The translations under genes and the position numbers were made by a program. Below are positions 8,835-14,271 of a stretch of DNA of 14,271 nt, piece by piece. Under the pieces are notes generated by a model that saw only the letters and a list, made by a program, of their open reading frames with translations, searched no databases and was not told the origin of the DNA. Source of the DNA: Bacteroidales bacterium (GTDB lineage Bacteria > Bacteroidota > Bacteroidia > Bacteroidales > Muribaculaceae); assembly GCA_019420545.1 (NCBI GenBank), contig JAHZGZ010000326.1:1-14271 (forward strand), written 5' to 3'. Each line of letters opens with the position of its first letter. Position 1 is the first letter of the stretch.

Positions 8835-8869
8835 GTTATTGGTTACTAATCTGGATTTAGATCGCAAGC

Positions 8870-8882
8870 CTCAGTGACTGAG
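8870..8882. promoter_or_regulatory. 13-bp perfect dyad over the start codon of the fusion gene
   Basis: CTCAGT and ACTGAG flank a single G, giving a perfect dyad that includes the GTG start at 8874. It could be an operator or an RNA hairpin limiting initiation, possibly an autoregulatory site. A 6-1-6 dyad can also arise by chance, so the call is tentative. Confidence 0.3.
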
Positions 8883-10439
8883 ACTGATGACATACCTATG
8901 CAAAACCACTGTGCCGAGGGTAAACTGTACGACATGGGGGGTCGGGAGGAATTGTCGGAAAATTCAGATAAGTTCACCGACGACGGCCGCCCCTCATCCA
9001 CTGAAAACGAGTGCGATAACTCCGTCGAGGCATCGGAATACTTTCGGGTCAAGATCAATGAATCGGCCTCCGAAGCTACTGCCGCCAACCACAAAAAAGC
9101 TGTTTCGGCATTCGTGAATTTTCTCGGCAACGAGAAAGTGAGTTTTGACTCCTTCACTGAGCCGACGCTCACCGACTGGGCAATATGGCTCATCGAGTCG
9201 GGCTACACGCTCACAACCGCCATCCACTACCTCAAATACCTCTCCGCCCTCTACGGCAAAGCCGTCGCCGACGGCGCAGCATGCGCCAACCCGGCCTTCA
9301 GCGACGTGTTGCAACGCCTGCGTCAGCTCCCGCCGAAAGAACAGCGCCCCTCGGATCGACGCATATTAAAAAAGGTGCAGACACTGATCCGCGCCGCCGA
9401 GTCGACAGACAGATCGACTCTTGTCAAAGACGTCGCTGTATTTTCCATACTCGCCGGAGGCCTCGGCCCGGAGCAGATAGCCCGCTACCGCAAGGGTGAC
9501 TACACGGGCGACAATCCGGTGCTTACGGCAATTGTCGCACGCCATTCGCGCCCGAGAAACAAGTACCTCTTCCCTCTGCATCAATCGGATCGTACCCCGC
9601 GCCAGATGCGTGAATACCTACGCGGCATCTCGGCCACGGCATTCGGCATGAGCAATCCACCATCTGCAGCCGACATCTGGAACATGGCCGCATACGACTG
9701 CGGCATCTCCCCCAGCGAGATATTAGGGTGCATCGGAGAAATGCCGTCCCACAATCTGGTATACTCTCTCGTGCGCCCCGCGCAACTGGAGGCTGCCGGG
9801 AAAGAGCGCATCCTCGCCCGTGTAGCCGAGACGCTCACGGCCAATCCCATCCAATGGTATGCCATGCAGTTTCGGCCCGGCGTAAGCTACGACAGTGTGA
9901 TGCGGCGCATCAGCGCGTTTACCCAAGAGTTTACAGTTGCTGAGACGTATTATCCGTGCAGCGAGATCGCACAGCGCACGGGCAAAAAACTCATATGCCG
10001 CACGCGTCCGGTTATCCCCGGGCTGCTGTTTTTCAAGACGCGCAGATCCGACGTGCCTGTTATGTTCCGCCATATCGGAGATCTCGCATGGGGGTACCGC
10101 ACCACGGGTGAGCGTACAAGTTCGTATGCTGTGATCAGCCAGGCGGAAATCGATATTTGCCAACAGACAATCGGCATTTTCACCCGCGACACCGAGGTAT
10201 TTCCCGCCGGCACAATCCCCCTCGAAGCCAACGACAAGGTGGTCGTCATCGGCGGCGACTTCATCGGCAAACCGGGCATCCTCCACTCGCTGAAGAAGGA
10301 CAGTGCCGGAGCCATCGTATGCCGACTGCGCCTCCCAGGCGGCAACAGCATCGAGTGGCTTGTCGATTCCGACCCGCGTATGGTCAGAAAAATCTCCGAC
10401 ACGAAATTCAACGAGCTCGTCGACGAGCTCTCGTCATAA
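8874..10439 (+). CDS. Fusion of degenerate tyrosine recombinase-like region with UpxY/NusG-like antiterminator
   Basis: The 521-residue product has three parts. Residues 1-50 are acidic and low-complexity. Residues ~55-155 form a helical core-binding (SAM-like) domain as in phage-type integrases (ANHKKAVSAFVNFLG, TLTDWAIWLIESGYT). Residues ~160-305 follow the layout of the recombinase catalytic domain (FSILAGGLGPEQIARYRKGDY, then ISPSEILGCIGEMP), but the usual Arg after GL is Gly198 and no HxxR motif is seen. It is therefore probably inactive as a recombinase. Residues ~324-521 match UpxY proteins: WYAMQFRPG at 328-336, an ETYYP/VIPGLLFFKT NGN block, and a KOW motif at ~453-480 (KVVVIGGDFIGKPGIL). 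UpxY proteins are the first genes of Bacteroides capsule operons and stop premature termination there. Start is GTG 8874; ATG 8898 and 8934 are alternatives that cost little. It sits just after the invertible segment, where UpxY belongs. Confidence 0.82.
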   Translation: MTETDDIPMQNHCAEGKLYDMGGREELSENSDKFTDDGRPSSTENECDNSVEASEYFRVKINESASEATAANHKKAVSAFVNFLGNEKVSFDSFTEPTLTDWAIWLIESGYTLTTAIHYLKYLSALYGKAVADGAACANPAFSDVLQRLRQLPPKEQRPSDRRILKKVQTLIRAAESTDRSTLVKDVAVFSILAGGLGPEQIARYRKGDYTGDNPVLTAIVARHSRPRNKYLFPLHQSDRTPRQMREYLRGISATAFGMSNPPSAADIWNMAAYDCGISPSEILGCIGEMPSHNLVYSLVRPAQLEAAGKERILARVAETLTANPIQWYAMQFRPGVSYDSVMRRISAFTQEFTVAETYYPCSEIAQRTGKKLICRTRPVIPGLLFFKTRRSDVPVMFRHIGDLAWGYRTTGERTSSYAVISQAEIDICQQTIGIFTRDTEVFPAGTIPLEANDKVVVIGGDFIGKPGILHSLKKDSAGAIVCRLRLPGGNSIEWLVDSDPRMVRKISDTKFNELVDELSS

Positions 10440-10470
10440 CCCCTCCCGCCTCTCTCAGCCAACCATTTCC

Positions 10471-11385
10471 ATGAGCATCCCGCTATGTGACAGCCTGAAA
10501 CAGCTCCCCGCCATCGAGCAAGTCGACCTCAGCGACATGGCCGACGTCGCAGGCTACACCCATCTGCTCCTCGCCTACGCCCAGACCACCGGGACACCCG
10601 ACGCCGAACTCAGCATGCTGATGCGCCGCGCCGCCGACACCATCCGCCGCAGGATAGCCGCCGCTCCTGCCGAGCATATGCGTCAGCTGTTTGAGGCCTA
10701 CGACATGCTCCACCGCCTCGGTTACCGTCAGGCGCCGACGACACGCATCGCCGACGAGTGCCGCCGACGATATTTCGACTCCTGGGCCGCCGGCAACCAC
10801 GCCATCACTCAGGGCGACATATACGCCATGCTCTCACCCGCGGCATTCGCCCCGCTCCGCCACACCCTCTCCGCCACCCCGGCCCCCGGCCCCAACGCCG
10901 CCGCCAGCCCTACATCCGCCCCGGCCTCTGCCCCCGGCATCCCCGGCGGCATCTCCTCAAGCGCCTCCGTAAATATCGACGCCCGGCAGTTCGCCGCGTG
11001 CTACACCATACGCGAGGAATGGATCACGCAGCTGCGCAACCGGCCCACATTCACCGGACTGCCCCTTGCCGAAAACTATCTGCGCCTATCGCTCCTGATG
11101 CGCGAAGATCTCCGCGCATGGTTCCGCTTCGACCAGCGCTCCCGCAAGCGCCTCTGGGCCGACCGCAACCGCCCCGCCGACCTCGCCGCCCTCGACACCC
11201 CCACCCTCCTCGCCTACCGCGCCTTCGTCCTCTCCCTCTGGCCCGCCGTCACACCCCCCCCCTCCCTCAACCGCGCCGCCGAGGCCCCCGTCCTCGCCGC
11301 CCTCCTCTCGCGCCCCGACCTCAACCCCCACACCCGCCGCGCCCTCAAAATACAGATAGAAACTAGCAACATTATATCTGCATGA
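10471..11385 (+). CDS. Unrecognised two-domain protein in the UpxZ position
   Basis: The start ATG 10471 gives 304 residues; an upstream in-frame ATG at 10303 would overlap the fusion gene deeply and is unlikely. No family is recognised with confidence. Residues ~1-130 are helical (MRRAADTIRRRI, FEAYDMLHRLGYR, then YFDSWAAGNHAITQGDIYAML). The last segment faintly recalls the DSW block of UpxZ proteins, which inhibit foreign UpxY antiterminators and normally occupy this second place. Residues ~133-166 are a Pro/Ala/Ser-rich linker. Residues ~168-304 are a second Arg- and Leu-rich helical domain. No signal peptide or membrane segment is seen, so it should be cytoplasmic. It lies 31 bp after the fusion gene and overlaps the flippase start by 4 bp. 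Coding GC is extreme (47 of 60 at 11161-11220), and a C9 run occurs at codons 262-264. Confidence 0.7.
   Translation: MSIPLCDSLKQLPAIEQVDLSDMADVAGYTHLLLAYAQTTGTPDAELSMLMRRAADTIRRRIAAAPAEHMRQLFEAYDMLHRLGYRQAPTTRIADECRRRYFDSWAAGNHAITQGDIYAMLSPAAFAPLRHTLSATPAPGPNAAASPTSAPASAPGIPGGISSSASVNIDARQFAACYTIREEWITQLRNRPTFTGLPLAENYLRLSLLMREDLRAWFRFDQRSRKRLWADRNRPADLAALDTPTLLAYRAFVLSLWPAVTPPPSLNRAAEAPVLAALLSRPDLNPHTRRALKIQIETSNIISA
11254..11262 (+). repeat. C9 homopolymer inside the UpxZ-position gene
   Basis: Nine consecutive C residues encode Pro262-Pro264. Runs of this length can slip in replication. A one-base change would alter the last ~43 residues and could disturb the ATGA coupling to the flippase gene. 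The surrounding 200 bp is itself very C-rich, so the run may be only a by-product of codon bias. Confidence 0.6.
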
Positions 11386-12914
11386 CTTCCGAGAATAATA
11401 AACGCATAGCTAAAAACACACTTTTCCTATACTTTAGGATGTTTTTAGTCATGGGTGTTGGCCTATTTACAAGTAGAATTGTATTAGAGAACCTTGGAAT
11501 AGATGACTTTGGTATTTACAATGTTGTCGGAGGGGTTGTAGCAATGTTCAGTTTCCTAAACATGTCCTTATCCAATGCTAGTTCACGATTTATATCAGCA
11601 GCCCTTGGAAAAGGAGACAAACAGCACATATCACAAACGGTAAGTGTAATTGTAACAATCCACACACTTCTTGCAATAATTGTATTTCTTCTTGCTGAAA
11701 CAATCGGGTTATGGTTTCTTCTCAATAAAATGGTTATTCCTCCCGACAGGATCATACCGGCACAATGGGTGTATCAATGTTCTGTTGCCACAATGATGCT
11801 GTCAATAATGATTGTACCATTTAACGCAATGATTATTTCCAACGAGCGAATGAATGCATTTGCTTATATTTCGATTTTTGAAGTAATCTCTAAATTAGGG
11901 ATAGCCTATTTTATATGCATCTATTCCGGTGGTGGACGATTAATAGCATATGCCGTTGCATTAGCACTACTTCAGATATGTGTTAATATGTTCTACATTA
12001 TATTTTGTAGGATAAATTTTGAAGAAAGCCGCTTCCGGCTTATGTGGCATAAAACTATATCAAAAGAAATCTTAAAATTTGCCGCTTGGACCATGAACGG
12101 GAATCTTGCCGTCATCGGATACACACAAGGCATTAATATTCTCTTAAATCTTTTTTTCGGACCGGCAGTAAATGCAGCGAGAGGTCTTTCTGTTCAAGTC
12201 CAAGTCGCAGTACGCAATTTTGCCATGGGATTTCAGACAGCATTAAATCCTCAGATCATAAAATCTTACGCACGAGAAGATTTCAACTATATGCATTCGC
12301 TTATAATATTTGGATCTAAAGCATCGTTCTTTTTAGTCATGATGTTGGCAATTCCAATCATTATAAACACAGATTTCATTCTAAACATATGGCTTAAGGA
12401 AGTGCCTGACTACACTATACCATTTGTTCGGATTATGCTTTTAGTCTGCCTTAACAGCACTTTAGCAAACTTATTGGCATATGGAATCCATGCTACGGGA
12501 AATCTCAAACAATACCAGCTTATTGAAGGTGGCTTATTGTTATCGGTTCTTCCAATTGTATATCTTGCATTACGATTCTTTCATATTGATCCGACCCAAG
12601 TATTCCTAATATATCTCATTATTGAATTAATAACCCAAGCCGCAAGAATTATAATCGTTTGCCCTAAAATAAAATTAGACATATCGATTTACTGTTCCAG
12701 AATCTTGCTTCCCTCCTTGCTGACATTTATCATAGCGCTGATTCCACCCGTCATATTCCATATCATAATGCAGGATAACCGATCCGTTGTAATCCCATTA
12801 TCCACGATTGCAGTAAGTCTGCTATCGTCAATATTAGCCACGTGGACCATCGGTCTATCAGCTCAGGATAGAGCAAAAGTATCATCAATCGTAAAATCAA
12901 AACTCCATCATTAA
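11382..12914 (+). CDS. wzx: Wzx-type polysaccharide flippase
   Basis: This 510-residue, strongly hydrophobic protein fits the O-antigen/capsule repeat-unit flippases of the MOP superfamily. The N-terminus (NTLFLYFRMFLVMGVGLFTSRIVL, written here as residues ~12-35) and the next block VVGGVVAMFSFLNMSLSNAS are typical of Bacteroidales members, followed by many membrane segments to the C-terminus (about 12-14 expected). Its role is to move undecaprenyl-linked repeat units from the cytoplasmic to the periplasmic face of the inner membrane. The start codon overlaps the previous stop as ATGA, suggesting translational coupling. The gene is AT-rich (21 G+C of 60 at 11401-11460), in abrupt contrast to the gene before it, consistent with a horizontally exchanged capsule cassette. 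Length is normal. Confidence 0.92.
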   Translation: MTSENNKRIAKNTLFLYFRMFLVMGVGLFTSRIVLENLGIDDFGIYNVVGGVVAMFSFLNMSLSNASSRFISAALGKGDKQHISQTVSVIVTIHTLLAIIVFLLAETIGLWFLLNKMVIPPDRIIPAQWVYQCSVATMMLSIMIVPFNAMIISNERMNAFAYISIFEVISKLGIAYFICIYSGGGRLIAYAVALALLQICVNMFYIIFCRINFEESRFRLMWHKTISKEILKFAAWTMNGNLAVIGYTQGINILLNLFFGPAVNAARGLSVQVQVAVRNFAMGFQTALNPQIIKSYAREDFNYMHSLIIFGSKASFFLVMMLAIPIIINTDFILNIWLKEVPDYTIPFVRIMLLVCLNSTLANLLAYGIHATGNLKQYQLIEGGLLLSVLPIVYLALRFFHIDPTQVFLIYLIIELITQAARIIIVCPKIKLDISIYCSRILLPSLLTFIIALIPPVIFHIIMQDNRSVVIPLSTIAVSLLSSILATWTIGLSAQDRAKVSSIVKSKLHH

Positions 12915-12917
12915 CAA

Positions 12918-14171
12918 ATGTCAGTAGTATTTCGTGGAGTACTAATAATAATTGTAATAATCATTTCCCTCGCAGGCTTCTTCTATCTGAATTGCCGTGG
13001 AGCTTCTTTGACAAAAATCTCTTCATGGTTCGTACTAAGCCTTGCTTACATTTCTCCGGTGTTCGATCTAGGCTTCAGCCCATTTGGATTTACAATAGTA
13101 CCTTTTACGACAATATGCCTCTTCTATCTTATTATAGCCTATAAAGCTTTCGCATATATCCCTCCAAACATCAGAATGGGTATATACGTACTTTTCTTTC
13201 TATATCTACTTTCGGCTATACTATCGCCATATCCCTTCAATTCTTTTATTGCCTCAATTGAACGTATCAGTCCAATTGCCGTTTTTATCGCCATCTGGAT
13301 ATTATTAAAAGCCAAGAAACAACATACTATTGATACGGCATGTTTAGTGATTTCAGTCTATGCAATTATATGGGGACTAATTCAGCAATTTATTTCCAGA
13401 GACTTCACGTTTTATTTCTTTAACCGCATAGAGGATATTCGAATTATCTCAATATTCTCAGAACCCCAGACCGCCGGTTGTGGATTGGGAATGCTCGCCA
13501 TATATTTCTTTAACCGCTATAAAACAATTAAGAAAAAGCTCTTTCTTATCTTATCGATACTGCTTATAATAACAGGCGCACTTACAGGCTCCAAAACATT
13601 CCTGATTGGTGCTTTATTAGGAATTACTATAAGTCTTTATTTCTTTAATATCTCCCCAAAGATAATATTCACCCTTGCCTTAGTAGGCTTAGCCTTATAT
13701 TTTACACAAGAATATTGGCTTCAGCTACCAGTATTTGAACGAATGAAAGAAATGGATGATTCCTACGATGTGCGCAGCACCATATTTTGGGCTGCCGGAT
13801 GGGAGATCTTCGTTAAGAATTGGCCGACAGGGATAGGGATTGGCAATTTTTTGGAATACAATACCAATAATTTCAGATTACTCTATCCGAATGGAGGAAT
13901 AGCAACCCAACCCGAAAGCGGGTATCTACTGCTTTTAGACGAAATGGGAATAATGAGTATATATTATATTATTATTCTCGCCTATATTATTATTAAAGGT
14001 GGATATAGGGAATATAATATCGGATTAATTATACCTTGGCTTATTGCATTTATCAGTGTCTATAATCTAGAAAGTTGTCATATCCAATTCATATTATATG
14101 CATTCATATCCTTGATACTATATTCATCTTTTACAGAAAAACGTACGCTTAGGAAACATCATCTTCAATGA
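12918..14171 (+). CDS. wzy: Wzy-type O-antigen/capsule repeat-unit polymerase
   Basis: The protein has 417 residues and about 10-12 membrane segments, starting with a segment at the extreme N-terminus. It fits the Wzy/O-antigen ligase-like family. A membrane segment with ITGALTGSKTFLIGALLGI is followed by the long periplasmic stretch typical of the family. That stretch contains RSTIFWAAGWEIF, PTGIGIGNFLEYN and QPESGYLLLLDEMGI (Glu333, Tyr336), the position where relatives have an H/E-S-Y-L-x-x-L-x-E-x-G pattern. It should join flipped repeat units into the polymer in the periplasm. An O-antigen ligase has a similar layout, but the place directly after wzx favours polymerase. Only 3 bp separate it from wzx, and it shares the same AT-rich composition. 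Polymerases are the least conserved genes in such loci, so linkage specificity is unknown. Confidence 0.87.
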   Translation: MSVVFRGVLIIIVIIISLAGFFYLNCRGASLTKISSWFVLSLAYISPVFDLGFSPFGFTIVPFTTICLFYLIIAYKAFAYIPPNIRMGIYVLFFLYLLSAILSPYPFNSFIASIERISPIAVFIAIWILLKAKKQHTIDTACLVISVYAIIWGLIQQFISRDFTFYFFNRIEDIRIISIFSEPQTAGCGLGMLAIYFFNRYKTIKKKLFLILSILLIITGALTGSKTFLIGALLGITISLYFFNISPKIIFTLALVGLALYFTQEYWLQLPVFERMKEMDDSYDVRSTIFWAAGWEIFVKNWPTGIGIGNFLEYNTNNFRLLYPNGGIATQPESGYLLLLDEMGIMSIYYIIILAYIIIKGGYREYNIGLIIPWLIAFISVYNLESCHIQFILYAFISLILYSSFTEKRTLRKHHLQ

Positions 14172-14271
14172 GAATATTAATTGTTGGGCGAGTAAAGACC
14201 CATCCAATAAGAATGGGAACTAGCCGTTTAATAGCAGACCAAACGGCTTTATTAAAGAATATGGGACATGA
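14168..14271 (+). CDS. Probable glycosyltransferase, 3' partial (first 34 codons)
   Basis: The ATG at 14168 overlaps the wzy stop as ATGA, and the frame stays open to the window end. The visible start, MRILIVGRVKTHP, then SRLIADQTALLKNMGH, has the beta-strand, loop and helix ending in GH seen at the N-terminus of GT-B (family 4-like) glycosyltransferases. Its place after wzx and wzy fits a transferase that builds the repeat unit. Too little is present to name a family firmly. Confidence 0.62.
   Translation, partial: MRILIVGRVKTHPIRMGTSRLIADQTALLKNMGH

Noticed and set aside
10303..10470. Upstream start (ATG 10303) for the UpxZ-position gene
   Set aside because: It would overlap the antiterminator's KOW region by 137 bp; ATG 10471 sits 31 bp after that stop and starts a sensible protein.
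10758..11366. Arg/Pro-rich open frame of 202 codons overlapping the UpxZ-position gene
   Set aside because: It is made almost only of Arg, Pro, His and Ala, as expected from an out-of-frame reading of C-rich DNA; the overlapping frame has normal protein character and correct spacing to its neighbours.
1..14271. tRNA or rRNA genes, CRISPR arrays, insertion sequences
   Set aside because: None was seen by eye: no cloverleaf, no regularly spaced repeats, no transposase frame or IS-type terminal repeats.

Overview
The window looks like chromosomal DNA from a gut Bacteroidales. A SusC/SusD pair, a BACON-domain lipoprotein with an acidic post-cysteine signal, a promoter of the Bacteroidota TTTG/TAnnTTTG type, and a UpxY-like (NusG-family) first gene of a capsule locus all point there. 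The GC-rich coding sequence, clearly above typical Bacteroides, suggests Muribaculaceae or a similar higher-GC family. That last step is inference.

Region 1 (1-8497, + strand) is the end of a nutrient-uptake operon. It holds a calcineurin-like phosphoesterase whose 5' end lies outside the window, a SusC/RagA TonB-dependent transporter, its SusD/RagB lipoprotein partner, and a surface lipoprotein with a BACON domain, a DUF5689/OB-like middle and a jelly-roll-like C-terminus. Gaps are only 20-43 bp, so the genes are probably co-transcribed. No glycoside hydrolase is visible. The phosphoesterase and the DUF5689-like protein hint at a phosphorylated glycan or nucleic-acid/phosphoester substrate, which is unproven.

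Region 2 (8498-8873) is non-coding and the most structured part. It has a pyrimidine-rich tract, a perfect 20-bp-arm hairpin (probable terminator), and then a 194-bp segment bounded by exact 17-bp inverted repeats. Each repeat is itself a 7-3-7 dyad. Just inside the left repeat, on the minus strand, is a full-match Bacteroidota promoter pointing away from the downstream locus. This is the layout of an invertible, phase-variable capsule promoter caught in the OFF orientation.

Region 3 (8874-14271, + strand) is the start of a surface-polysaccharide locus. Its first gene is an unusual fusion. The N-terminal ~300 residues resemble a tyrosine recombinase that has lost most catalytic residues, and the C-terminal ~200 residues are a UpxY/NusG-like antiterminator (NGN plus KOW). 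The second gene sits where UpxZ normally is; it is very GC-rich, has a Pro/Ala linker, and carries a C9 tract. Composition then drops sharply to AT-rich for a Wzx flippase, a Wzy polymerase and the first codons of a glycosyltransferase, all tightly packed or overlapping.

A plausible working model is that promoter inversion sets ON/OFF, the fusion protein lets RNA polymerase read through the long operon, and the second gene modulates that choice. The recombinase-like/antiterminator fusion beside an invertible promoter is the best candidate here for an undescribed arrangement.
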